From assembly GCF_000835495.1 (NCBI RefSeq), contig NW_015622541.1, forward strand, positions 7,006,001-7,070,000: a stretch of DNA of 64,000 nucleotides. The letters are read 5' to 3'. How positions within the stretch are numbered: the stretch's first letter is position 1; each line of letters begins with the position of its first letter. A model generated the notes under the pieces. It had not been told where the DNA came from. It did not search any database and saw only the letters and a program-made list of their open reading frames with translations. This DNA comes from Cladophialophora immunda (taxonomy: Eukaryota > Ascomycota > Eurotiomycetes > Chaetothyriales > Herpotrichiellaceae). The position numbers were made by a program, and so were the translations under genes. Positions 45,281-56,359 of the stretch are shown piece by piece.

Positions 45281-46305
45281 ACTCTTCGATCGGTAGAGGA
45301 GGCATAGCTGCAGGAGGTTGGTGGATTCGGATGATGACTTTACGACGGGGATTGGGCTGGTAGTCGCGATTCAGGCACGACCTGGTGTCAGGTTAAACGT
45401 CGAGGTTTGCTGGGATGTAGATAGAGTCTGGATGCGGCTGCTGGCAATCTCAATCTCAGCGTGCCGACACGTGAATGTGATCGTGGCATGTTAGCCTCAA
45501 CTGTTCGCTGTAATCATCGAAATGGGTTCGAGTAAAGCCAGGACAAGTCAATGGGCACCTAACTTCGTCCCCGTGGCTGGCGCGATTTGCCCACGGACCG
45601 TATCACTGCGCGAAGAACGTAATGGTTTTGCACCAGACTTTGGATGTGGTTTCGTCGCATCCTCCACGCTTTGAACTTTCGCCCGAAGATTCCAGCATTT
45701 TTGGAGGCACAACAGATAAAAACTAGTAGAAGGCGTCGGTGGTAAACAGTGTTTTGAAAGCCAGGATGTGGTGCTCGGCCTTGAATTGCAAAGCACGTTC
45801 CCATTGGCGAAGGAGAGGCCCGCCCGTCTTGGCGCGTGCACGGGCCACAAGCAGAGTTACTCTCATTGTGGCCCGTGCACGCGCCAAGAACAAACTAGCT
45901 ATTGCGGCAAGGGGCAGCGCAGCTGCTCGGCGATCCCTAATGGTCGTTTGCTCGGATCCAAGAGATTGTTCTTGTCGTCCTGTGGCTGTTATCTGTATAT
46001 GCGAAGGCCATTTCGTATCTCTCGCGTGAGCGGAATATCATTGAGCGCCCGGGGAGGGCCAAGAAAGAGCTGTGTCGCCTGACCTCAAGCGATTCTGAGG
46101 GAGGGCGAAAATATAGATGACTTGTATGGCGGATAACAAGTCCCGTGTGTCATTCCTCAAACGTGCGTGGGTGCTTGGTATAGAGCAGGACGGGAGTGAG
46201 CCACGAAGTCTCAACACAACCTTAACAAAGCTCACCGCAATGGCCCAGGTATGTCGGCGTCTCAATAACACGATGGTTTGATCGAGAATTTGGGATCGCC
46301 CTTGG
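45281..46305. other. Intergenic with a long perfect hairpin
   Basis: About 1 kb with only unconvincing frames, holding the inverted repeat listed separately at 45827-45889. Confidence 0.45.
45827..45889. repeat. Perfect 24-bp inverted repeat, 15-nt loop
   Basis: Arms 45827-45850 and 45866-45889 are exact reverse complements and each contains the 12-mer GGCGCGTGCACG or its complement. No neighbouring copies or target-site duplications were noticed. It could form a very stable hairpin. Confidence 0.9.
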
Positions 46306-48565
46306 TCACACGAGATTGGCGAGATGAAGAGGGTAGAGCCAATTCATCAGGCCCCCGGCCCTGTAGAGGTGAGCCACATGACCGACCTGCTGTGTGTGGA
46401 CGGCATTTGCGAGCTCTAGTGTGGTCAAACAGGCACTGAGGGCACGAGGCGATTGAGCGAAGAGGTCGACGGCGACCAAAACTTCGGGCAGCAAATGCTG
46501 AGGGCCACTTGCCTCTATCAAGTCTGCCATTGGAGACGACCGAATCTCTTTCAAGGTCCCAGATCATGCGCACTAATGTCAGGATGAAGCTATATCTGTG
46601 CTCCTCCGTGATTTTGTTGGTAGGGTTTGGTGTCTTATCGAAAAGCATGCGAATCACTGTTCGCAGTCGCGGTGACTTCGGAATGGTCGGCGACGGGGGA
46701 CAACATGGACAACCAGCAATGAGCTGATCCAGCATTCAAAAACTTAGGCTGGCAGGGCAGGCCCAGGTGGACATCGTCAATACTGAGGAATGGTTGAATG
46801 TTGTGTAGGTACGCCACCGAGGCATCGTACCTCTGTAAGTGAATAAAATGTTAGCATTTGCATTCCTCTCTCGAGTGAAGCGACAGTGTTCTCCTTACGT
46901 ATACAGCTCAGCCGAGACGGCACAGCCGCTCTTGACGTACTCATTCTCTCCCCTCCTGTCTGCCGACAGACCGCTCATATCCCTGGGAGGATTGTTGTCG
47001 GGGCGCTGGCGAAAGGGCCCCATACATTTTGCGTGATGAATGAGGTTGTTGCGGAATGACATCGCTCGACTCGAATAACTGCTTGCTACCACTACAATAC
47101 CCATGCAGTCCTTGCAACAGTTGGGCCAGGAGGCAGGATTCTGTCCGCGTATATCGAAGGTCATACTCCGCCTACAATGATTTTGATTTAGTGGACCTCA
47201 CTCACATCGTCCCCGAGTCAGGTCTACATCACCAGGAAGAGGAGTAAGCAACGATTGATCTCTGACATTGTATTTGCAAATGTCTTTGCTATGGACCAGA
47301 TGCTTAAGACAGGCCCTGACGCTAGCGATGGCGAGCGTGATGGCCGGATCCTATTCTAATTTGTGAGGGCCTCAACAGTGGAGGGTTGTAGCTTTTACGC
47401 CGGAAAGAATTGTGAAAAGCGCTGGCCAACTTCAGCATCATCAGTTCCTAACTCTGGCAACTCCAAAGGCAGCTGACAGCGCTCGGCATGCCACTCCAGC
47501 GGCCAAGGGTTGTCGAGACTGCCCCGTCCTCAGAGAGGGGGATCGTAGGCAGGTCGAGTATAGGTTGTTCTCCCTCGTATGGGTTCATCATGTCCTCCAA
47601 GGCGTCATCGCCGCTCGATCGCGTTAGTTGTTGAGTAAGCGAAGCCAATGATTCTTCTTCCGCTGGCAAGTCTTCCTGGTTCGAGTTATCGGGTAAATTG
47701 CATGGAACGAAAAGATTGGGCGTCGCGGCTATGCCATTGCCAGACACGGGGTCGAACAACCAACCGAGGTTCGAATTGAAATCGTTGCCGTCTTCAAGCA
47801 GATTGGAGAACCCGCTATCAAAAGGGGCACCCGAATTGGCGGCCATCGCAATATCCCCTGGAAGTGCTATTTCCCCATTCCAACCCATTGGCGCAGGGAC
47901 AACTTCATTGTCGGGGGGGTGGGATTTGGCTGGTCGAACAGTTCGCGAATGTAAAAGAGGATTGAGTGGCAGGAAGATGATGGGATGATGCCTCTGATCG
48001 TGACGCCGGCTGCGGAGGTCCGAGAAGGGGGGGATCTGTCGTATCTGTCGTATCTGGCTTCTGATTAAGAGAGGGTGGAGATTTGGAGTTGGGGCTGTAG
48101 ACGCAAGGGATTTTTCGTTTCAAGCACGATTTACAAGATGGGTTCTCGCGGCTGCACCTGATCTTTGACCTAATGGTCAATGAGTTTTGAGTTCGCTGCG
48201 TCTTTCGTTGAGTCTTGCGTACTTGGTACAGCCCACACAAGCCGATCTCGTCCTCCCTTTCAATATCCTGTGCTCATCATGCACACGCATGTGACGACGT
48301 AAGCTATCCCTGGTATCAAGGTGTCGGTAGCGAACATGAAGATTCTCCGGGGCCGCCACGACACTTACCGGCGTTCAAATGATTTCAGGCATCTCGGGCA
48401 GGGACCACCACCAAGTTCCCTCCTTCGGACGTGGCGTTGACTTTGACTGACCAGAGGAAGAAGGCGCGAGCCCCATGGAAGACATGTTAGTGAGCGACTT
48501 CTCGAGTGACGAGTGTCTGCAAGAGAGACGTTGTCTGTCACCAATAAGACAAGGTTCGTCCTCAT
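46306..48565 (-). pseudogene. Decayed C2H2 + Zn2Cys6 transcription factor
   Basis: The 5' part is well preserved. It has one C2H2-like finger (CPRCLKSFERRDSLRRH, joined across an intron starting GTAAGT) and an ideal Zn2Cys6 cluster with spacing C-2-C-6-C-6-C-2-C-6-C (CVGCTKSKIRC...CLKRKIPC, across an intron at GTACGC). A third intron (47930-48004) restores the frame into NEVVPAPMGWNGE. Then the family's DNPWPLEWHAER segment appears in a shifted frame near 47490 with no donor upstream to explain it. It is followed by in-frame TAA and TAG after FFPA. Pieces of the regulatory domain (FILTLVRMIWDLER, LIEASGPQHLLPEVLVAV) lie further down in yet other frames. I read this as a pseudogene; an assembly error is possible but would need several errors. 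Confidence 0.6.
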
Positions 48566-49234
48566 TCGAAGGTTGTCATGTTGTCATCACCAAAATGAAT
48601 GGTGGGAGGCTTGGCCCCGCGTCTTCTCCAATCAAAATGCAGAGGAGTCAGCATTGTGGGGGGAAGGTTAGCCCAAGGCAGCAGGTTTGGCGAGCGAGGC
48701 GGGGTACCCTTTGCACCTCGACTTCTACCCGGCGAAAGCAAGGAAATGTCAGAGCCGTTGGGCCCCAAATAAAGCCCCAAGAACCCTGTCTGGGCTATTC
48801 TCTAGGCCTCTGACTGATGCCGATGTGGACTACTGTGCGTCTAAATAGCGACCGTCCCACCTGGTGCCTGTCCGCGTACTGACTCGCACCCAGTCGGCAA
48901 AACATGGAGCCAGGATCATGAGGGAGGAGAGCCCGCCCATTTTTCAGGCATGTACAGCGTCTAAACGTTTTTGTCCTTTCGACTATTTCACGGGGGGGAA
49001 GTTCCGGGTCAACCGGCGAGCATCGGATCTTCTGCGCCCTGCCACAATCGACTAGTGAATCCGAGCGCCCTCGGGGTGACCGGGATTGATGTTGATTGGC
49101 CTTGAAATGCAGACTGTTTCAGGACCATAGCGCCCGGTACGATTTGAGGGGCTTTCCCGAGACCTCTTCCTATCAAAGTTACGGAAAAGAGAGAGCGAGA
49201 ACTGACCGATAAATCTACAGGTCCACGGCCAATA
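48566..49234. other. Intergenic, nothing recognisable
   Basis: About 670 bp between the decayed regulator and the 3' end of the NB-ARC gene. Only short frames. Confidence 0.5.
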
Positions 49235-52200
49235 TCATGGCGGACCAGCTATTAACTTTAATCGAAATAATTTGCGCACCAGATTCCCTCCCTTTCTGAG
49301 GCCGTGACTACTTTGTGGCTTCAAATGTTTCGTTTCTCCTTCATCAACATTTGAAGCCAAAAACTCCATCGACGCCAGCGTGTCGGGGTGATCGTCGCCC
49401 AGCTTGACCTTCAGTAGGCCTCGCAACTCTTCCATCAGCCGCATCGCCTCTGCTTGCCGTCCGGCTTGTCTGTAAAGTTGTGCCAGCTCAGCTGTTGACG
49501 CTAACGTGTCCGGATGATCGAAGCCCAACTTATCTGCTCTTCGTTTCACTACTTCTTCCGTCAACTGCAGTGCGTCTCCTCGTCGCCCGACTTTGTACCA
49601 CTGATTTGCCAGAATCTGCATTGACGCTAACGTCTGCGGATGATCCTGTCCGAACTTGCCCTTCCGGTGCTCCAATACCTCCTCGGTGAGCTTCAGCGCC
49701 TCCATCTCTCGCCCAGCGCGGCTATAGTGAATTGCCAGATTCTGCATTGCCCCCAGTGTATCCTTGTGGCTCTCACCGAGCTTGATCTTTAACAACCTCA
49801 CCACCTCCTCAGTTAAGTGTAAAGCCTCCGCGTGTTGTCCAGTGTCGCTGTAGCAATTAGCCAGACAATTTAGAGAACCTATCGTTCTAGAATCATCGAG
49901 CCCTAGAGAGGTTTTGTATCGTTCCGAAACCTCTTGAGCAAGCCGTAGCGCTTCCTCTCGTCGCCCTGCTTTGCGGTATTGATCCGCCAGAGCCTTCATT
50001 AACCACAGCGTCCACGAACCACTCTCTCCCAAAACACTCTGGGCTATTTTCAACATCTCCGTCGTCAGGTCAATGGCCTGGGTAGCCAACCCATTCTCTG
50101 AGAGTATGAGAGCCAGGTAAGGCCAAGTTTGCAATTTTTCCGCTTCACTCAGATCTCCGACGAGATCTTTGAGACCAAGAAGCTCTTGAATATGGGGCAC
50201 TAAGGCTCGCCGAGACTGGTAACTTTCAGAAGAATCTTCCCACTCTGTCGAACAAGTCAAAAGGGACAGAGCCAGTCGATAGCTCGAATGCTGCTCTTCA
50301 TTAGTCATCCGATCGCGACACCACTCATGAACTAAGGGATGCAGAGACACGGATGTATCCTGGTTCGTTGTAATCAATGAAAAAGATGCAAGGAGGCCAA
50401 ATGATAACTGGACCAGTCTCTGATAATCAAATGGTTCCGAGGCCTCCTTTCGGAAGGGTAGATAACCGAGAAAACGGCTTCCCTGTGAACGACACCCGTT
50501 CGTGTAGAACATTTGAAGTGAGACCCGGTCGTGATGCAAGAAGCCGAGAAGCTTCAAAATCCGGGTGGCGTAACAGGGTACCGCTTCTTCCCTTGATTGG
50601 ATCATATCCGCAGAGAGCTGCCATGTCGCGTAGACTGAATACTGGTAGCCTGTAGCGACATGTTTCGGGACACGCTGCAGGATGCTCGTTTTGCGGCTCT
50701 GATAGATTTCGAGATATTTGTAGAGAGAGCAAGAAGTCTCGCGAATGTACGCCCCAGCCTGCACGATGGCTAATGCGAGACAGCCTAGGGTCTCAACAAT
50801 CTCCTGAAGCAGATGAGTATCCAGCTCTGACGAATTTGAGCTTCCATAGATAATCTTGTTTAGCAATGATACAGAGTCGTCTGATGACAACTGCCTCACA
50901 TGCCTATATCCCACGGTGTTGTACTGTTGACATGTAGGATTTCGGCTTGTTATGATTATATCGCCTCGGTTACCTGCAGGCAGATAGGGAGACAGTGACA
51001 GGTCCGGATCGTCAGCATTGTCGAGCACGAGGAGCCAGGTTTGAGCTGCGTTGGCCAATCTTCGCTTGACGCAGTCGACGGTCTCATCAACTTGCAGCAG
51101 CTGCGCAATTTGCGCAAAGTCTTGCTGCAGACGATCGTCACTGCTCGCATCAACCCAGAAGATGCCCCAATATCTGAAGAAGCGTCTTCGTCAGCGGTCA
51201 TCGATGTTCTAGAGCACCGGACATACCTCTCTCGATGTGATTGCACATAACTAAGACAGATCTGAGTTTTGCCCGAACCTCCCAGACCGAAGAGCACAAA
51301 TCGCCGTTGGTGGTGTCCTTGTAGTGGGTGTCGACCTGCGAATGCCGCACTGAGAGACCGCAGCTCGTCCTCGCGACCCGTAAAGAACGTGCTCAGGAGA
51401 TGAGGAACTAGAAAGTATGAATTATTTGAGACTAAACAATACTTCATCAACCTAAATGGTCTCAGATCACGGCAGCTCCTGGGGCATACCCAAGTCGTGC
51501 ATGGTTGTGTACCGCGGACTGTCTCTCATCCGCCTGATTCTCTTGTAAATCTTCTCAAATGTATCGTCATCCTCAGTCTCAAACTTGCACATCGCACTGT
51601 GATCGGCATCGACCGGAATCTGTTCTTCATGGTGAACCTCGAGCAAGGCAGAATTCTTCTCAACAATCTGCATTTGTTAGTCTTCGTACATCTAGTAGAT
51701 AAGTATCAAAGAGAATACTAGACTAGAAAATCCTGGCATCGACCGCTGTTCATAAAAGCTATAGACTTGATAGTCGGGCACTTGGAAGCGGAAATCAGTC
51801 GTCAACCGAAAGAGAGCGTCGGAGTTGGTTTGTAGAGCCGTCAATAAACGCGGAGGAGGGTGATGGCTGACGAACTGCGCAACACTCGCCAACACTTTCC
51901 CATATGTCGCTTTACCGCTTCCGCGATGGGGTGTACCCAAGAAGATCAGACCGACGGTTGCATCACGGATCGACTCGTATCGTGGTTCCAGCTTTGCTTG
52001 AAATAGCGCCTGGAAGACATATCAGCGATCGAATTGATCGAATCGACTGTCCGAATATCTCACCTGTTTCACTACGATTCCACCCAGAGAGTGCGCGACG
52101 AATACCAAAGGACGCTGAATCTCCTGAAATCCGTTAATGGGGGGTTTTTGTTCAGCTTGATTATGCATTCCGTACATCTTGCTCCTCTCTTTTGTCCACC

Positions 52201-52533
52201 AAGCTACTCAATAAGCTCTTAGCATGGTCAACGATCTCTCCAGTCGACTGGCCGAATGCGGCATCGGCGTTGTAGCCGAAAGTTAAGACCCGGGCATCGG
52301 GGATTTGCAGAGGTAAGAAGTCTTGCAACCAGAACTTCTTCGACTTTGGATGAGTCCATGTGTTCACAAGGTCGCCGCCGAGACCGTGTACAGCAACGAC
52401 GCTAGGCAAAACCAGAGTGTATTAGAAATCGGCCAGGTTAAATGGGACTTCGAAGCGGGGGAGGGCAAGGTTCTTACTCGATGGAAGATGACGTAGTTGG
52501 TCCCTGGGCACGGTAAACGACTCTGAGTACCAT
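49235..52533 (-). CDS. SesB-like hydrolase / NB-ARC / TPR protein (fungal NLR)
   Basis: Exons (minus) 52533-52478, 52401-52176, 52123-52064, 52009-51719, 51667-51490, 51407-51227 and 51173-49235; 976 residues, phases consistent. Residues 15-210 form an alpha/beta hydrolase with VVAVHGLGGD, the nucleophile elbow VAHSLGGIVVKQAL (Ser about 106) and LGTPHRGS, as in SesB-type effector domains. NB-ARC follows: FTGREDEL, P-loop FGLGGSGKT at about 308-316, LLVLDNADD (kinase-2) and GDIIITSR. The C-terminus holds at least five 42-residue TPRs of the kinesin-light-chain type, with near-repeated HPDTLAS and EALxLTEEV. Fungal NLRs of this design sense non-self and activate the N-terminal effector. All key motifs look intact. 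Confidence 0.92.
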
Positions 52534-53282
52534 TCTCCAGCTAAAGCTGCTCAAGTGAAGGTAGGAAGAGAACTTATGAGTCTAGAACTATCTTACTGCA
52601 ATCCTGTCGCAGGAACGCAGGCAAGCTGGTCTGTACCGAGTTCTTCAGGTCTGGACTTCAGCCGTAGGCGCCAGCACGTGACTACCACTCACCTTTAGAG
52701 TGTAGCGCAGTGAGCGAGGCACTCAGCTCCTGATCTTGAGCCAAACTGCATGCATGCTAGGCGCAACTGCGTTAGCCTTCCGTGTGCAGTCCTCAACCAT
52801 CTGTTAACGTAGTCAGGTCGAGGAAGATAACCTGCTCGTGATGTTTAACAACCTTGACCGAGATTCACAAGCTCGATTGCGACCGGAATATGCTCTCCTC
52901 TAAACAATAAAACGAAGTCAAGGGAGATCGAGACCAGATCCTTTAAGAAACTGCCGAAAGGCGGAAATAGTCTGGAAATAAAAATACAGAATAACCAAGT
53001 TTTCGCATACCTCTGAACCAAAAAGGCAAGCATCCTGCAACCGATTAGAAGAATCCCAAGGGAGTTCACTTTCTCCTACCTTCCTGATTTGCCTCGTCGC
53101 TCAGAAGATAGCGGGTCGATGATGATCTCCCCAAAAATCACCGATATTGTTTTCATGGCGCCTGCGTCAAGAATCACAGTCTGTCAACAGTCTCAGAATT
53201 GCAAGATTGAACAATTGCTTACCAGACCCGAAGCTTCAATTTCACTCAAACCTTTTTCAAACTCCTTGTGCAAGGGAGTGAC
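52534..53282. other. Intergenic upstream of the NB-ARC gene
   Basis: About 750 bp, probably the promoter. The frames at 52845-53069 (minus) and 53089 onward (plus) are not recognisable. Confidence 0.4.
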
Positions 53283-53567
53283 TGGTCCATCAAACCCGCA
53301 TCGACGACAACGACCGTCACCACCACGAAGGCATCCTCAACCCACGGCACCTCGCCCCCGGATCCACAAATCCCGGACCTGAAACTCAACCTGATCTACC
53401 CCTGCACGCCGTAGCACATCCGGAAGTACTCGGCACAGCGCCTCCGCATGGTGACAGAGACCTCCGAGATATACGCCACGCATATCAGGCCGTGTATAGC
53501 AGGCCAGCGAGCCGCGGGCCACCTAGACTGGGTCTTCAACACCCTCGAGGGCCGAACCGACTTGTAA
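53283..53567 (+). pseudogene. DcpS-like (scavenger mRNA decapping) gene fragment with a nonsense codon
   Basis: One plus-strand frame reads IPDLKLNLIYPCT, then TAG at 53412, then HIRKYSAQRLRMVTETSEIY and HLDWVFNTLEGRTDL before TAA at 53565. This is the middle part of the N-terminal domain of fungal DcpS-family proteins, in which PCT-E-K-HIRKYS is expected. The catalytic HIT motif and both ends of the gene are missing. The enzyme normally hydrolyses cap structures left after 3'-5' mRNA decay and is usually single copy. I infer a duplicated and decayed fragment. It sits antiparallel between the NB-ARC and NmrA genes. Confidence 0.65.
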
Positions 53568-53650
53568 GGTACCTAGCGCGGGCGCTAAGTATCTATGCTT
53601 GGGTTGCGCTGGTTTAAGCAGACATAGTTGTTGACATTGAAGATCACGTT

Positions 53651-54726
53651 CTACAATACTGCACTCCAATCTTGCTTCTTGATCCACTCTTCAACGGTGC
53701 CCAGATTGACGGGGATGCCCAGCTACACCCGTTAGCTGCAGTATGTTCCGTGGATAGTGTCGACTCACATCTTTGGGATGAACGACGCTCGGATCGCCTC
53801 CTTCGAATCCGAATTCGGCGATAAAGTCCGCGCATTCCTCAATGTCCTCGCGCAGCTCTGGAATAGCAACCCACACCTCCCCGGGACCGGTCGCTACATA
53901 TTTTGCTTTGACCCCAAGAGCGCGACCCCACGTCTGGGCGAATTCGTCCAGCGTTATCAATTCACGGTACGCGAGAAGGGTTTTGCCCCCGTCGACATTG
54001 ACGAGTGCCTTCGTCAGAGGGCCGGTGTCCTCGCTGGTCGCGATCAGCGGCACTATGCGGTCGGCGGCCATTTTGGTGCTGAAGACGTATACGCCATCTT
54101 TATCCTACGACCCATCAGCGCAAAGCATGACCGCAAGAATATGGTGTTACTTTGTGTGGTTGGTAATGTGGCATTCGCAACATATTTGTCAAATAGATTC
54201 CGAGCTGGATGACGCTAGTCTTCTTCATCAATTCGGGGTACGTCGACCGCCCGTACTCGACCGCCCTGCCCTCGGCGTCGAAGTGGTACACATGTGTATA
54301 CTTCCCCTTGGACCATTTCGTGACATACGGGAGAGCAGAGAAGACCAGTCTTTCCAGCGTGGGCGTCTGGGCTGCAGCGGTGAAGACGTTCTTCCCTTGT
54401 TGCAGCTCGTAGTCGTGCGCCCATTCCATCATGGTCTGACCGGGTGCGAGCTTCGAGCTGTTGTCAGGATTGCGAAAGCCGGTCCAGAAGTCGGTCACGG
54501 AGAAGATGGTGTGGGCTCCTTGGAAGGCTGCAACCAGAGACGGCACGTCGTCAAGGTTGGCGCGTACCGTTTCCACGCCTCTGGCCGTGAGAGCCTGGGA
54601 TGTCCGACTGCTGGTGTTGCGCGTGACGCCACGAACAGTCCATCCTGGTTCGTTGCGGAATGTCTCGACTACCGAGCCTCCTTGCGTTCCTGTGGCGCCA
54701 ATGACGACAATGAGTTTAGACGTCAT
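53651..54726 (-). CDS. NmrA-like NAD(P)-binding protein (PF05368)
   Basis: Exons (minus) 54726-54151, 54104-53769 and 53722-53651 give 327 residues. The N-terminal Rossmann signature is VVIGATGTQGGSVV, the NmrA form (GxxGxxG) without the SDR Tyr-Lys pair. VRGVTRNTSSRTSQAL and VETVRANLDD follow, then FWTGFRNP, which is typical of fungal NmrA-like proteins. The second exon holds KMAADRIVPLIATSED, the equivalent of the family's substrate-side cleft. Members act as redox sensors that change partners with NAD(P) state, or as isoflavone-reductase-like enzymes. The start at MTSKLIVV is preferred over an upstream in-frame ATG because the Rossmann strand follows at once. Confidence 0.9.
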
Positions 54727-55060
54727 TATTGAAAAGCAATTGTGTAGAATGTTTCTACAGGAATCGCCAGCTCTTCCACGCATAGAACCTACCTGTATTT
54801 TATATCGGATTTGGTCGGCGCAAGGGTGTGTACACGGTCCAAGTATACATGGCGCAAGGTATACACGGCTCCCGGCTCACAAGTATGCCGACTCCGACGA
54901 TGCCTGGGATGCTGACCAATCTAAGTCCACCGACCCTAGATCAAGACCCAATATCAAGATGAGCGCTCCGGGGTAACTGCTCATAGTTGTGCCGAAGTGG
55001 ATTTAGAGGCAAGCTGTGGGCATCCGTCGCCAGGTCTAGTATATTACTAATACAGAACGG
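54727..55060. other. Short intergenic region, NmrA promoter side
   Basis: About 330 bp; nothing recognisable. A CGGTCC/GGACCG-rich stretch is present near 54835, but no repeated operator was found. Confidence 0.35.
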
Positions 55061-55445
55061 ATCCTTCTGCTGCTTTTTACGGTCCCTGTGGTGCCTGGCA
55101 TTGGGTGTTTCGCTCAGGGCATCCTCGCGTTCAGGTTGGGATATTTGTTCGATGAGTCCAAGTACTCGAGTCCGTTCCTGTGAATGATTGGCACCAGAAT
55201 TCCGACTATGGAGCAACTGACGCGGCAAGAAATGCCGCGGAGGAAGCAGTCACGGCTGCTGGCAGGCCTGGACAAGGCATAAATGGCTTGCTCAATCCAC
55301 GCACCCTGTACCCAGGGCTCCTGTCCAGCTTCAGGATCCTTCTGCCAACCAGCATCTTTGCTCTGAAATTCTTCGAGTGGTGGCACGCCAGCGACTTTTC
55401 TCGTCGATTGAGTAGGAAAGCAGCCGAAGGCCCTGGAATTACGGC
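55061..55445 (+). pseudogene. Pex12-like peroxin gene fragment
   Basis: Plus-strand pieces in two frames match the membrane region of fungal Pex12. First comes [15 protein letters not shown], followed by a TGA. After a frame change come [40 protein letters not shown] and [20 protein letters not shown]. Pex12 is a RING-type E3 subunit of the peroxisomal import machinery and is normally single copy and essential for peroxisome biogenesis. The RING domain and the N-terminus are absent and the reading frame is broken, so this is a relic. The identification rests on recalled family character of the WW-ASDF segment. Confidence 0.6.
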
Positions 55446-55936
55446 CACCAATTGTTTTGAGCATAGAATTGGGCCGTAGACCTGAAGAACAACCAGGCGC
55501 GGTCGCCAAAACGGCGAATACCGCGGTGAAATGGAGCCCGCTAGTCTCGAGTATAACATTCCTACCCATTTCCACGGTCCCGCTATCAACGCAGAGTCTT
55601 ACACAAGTTCTCGTGTCGTTCGCTCTCCAGCCGAGGGGACGGTCTGACACCCTCAAAACCCTGGATCCTCGTAGAAAATTCTGTTCGATCGCAGGAATGG
55701 ATGCATTGGTATCTGGTCTATCTCATCGAGGTGCCGCTTAAGTCTTTACTGTCGCTGTGACTTCCCAGCACGGGATTGGGTGACCGTTGCGCATCTTTAC
55801 CCCGCATACTCCCTTGACCCGGCTCAGCCTGTGGCCTGGCGCTGGGCCCGTGATCTGGAGATAGCGAGGCCGGAAAGCACGACAACAAATGTAGCCCGTG
55901 GTGTTCCTTAGCTGGGTATCTGCACAAATCCCATCA
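55446..55936. other. Intergenic, no gene seen
   Basis: About 490 bp between the peroxin relic and the 3' end of the Nudix gene; nothing recognised. Confidence 0.4.
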
Positions 55937-56359
55937 CTAGCTAGCAGCCCACTCGAGCGCTTCCCGCACGACTGCTCTCATCGCGCTTGTCATGTCCCAC
56001 CCACCCACCTCTTCCTCAGTAGCCCAACAGCTCTCTGAATGCTCTTCTGGACTGAGGGTGACCTCCCTGCCGGAGACCGACACAATGTAATTAAGTTGAA
56101 TAGCGCTCTTGGAAACAAGGACTTCTCGGCCAGCGTCGTCGACCACGGTTTTCTCAGTCATGTAAATCATCGGCTTTAGCTCAGCGAGAATGTCGGTGAC
56201 GTCTAGGCCCGTTTCCTCCTCCACTTCGCGAGCTAGAGCGTGTCCGAGGGTCGCGTCGCCTGGGTCGACTTTTCCACTGGGCAGCTCGAAGACGTTGGGA
56301 AAGTAGGACTCGTGGGCTGCCCTCTTCAAGAGAAGGGATCTGGATAGGAGCGCGGTCAT
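55937..56359 (-). CDS. Nudix hydrolase, N-terminus short or 5' exon missing
   Basis: An intron-free frame of 140 residues. It enters directly at LLLKRAAHESYFPNVFELPS, the second strand of the Nudix fold. The Nudix box GKVDPGD...REVEEETGL is present but deviates: the first glutamate is Asp, and the spacing before REV is one residue longer than G-x5-E-x7-RE. Nudix enzymes hydrolyse nucleoside diphosphates linked to another group. About 30-40 residues that normally come first are lacking. Upstream DNA offers no obvious exon, so this may be a truncated gene or the start may be missed. It may be catalytically weak. Confidence 0.65.
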   Translation of the reverse strand: MTALLSRSLLLKRAAHESYFPNVFELPSGKVDPGDATLGHALAREVEEETGLDVTDILAELKPMIYMTEKTVVDDAGREVLVSKSAIQLNYIVSVSGREVTLSPEEHSESCWATEEEVGGWDMTSAMRAVVREALEWAAS

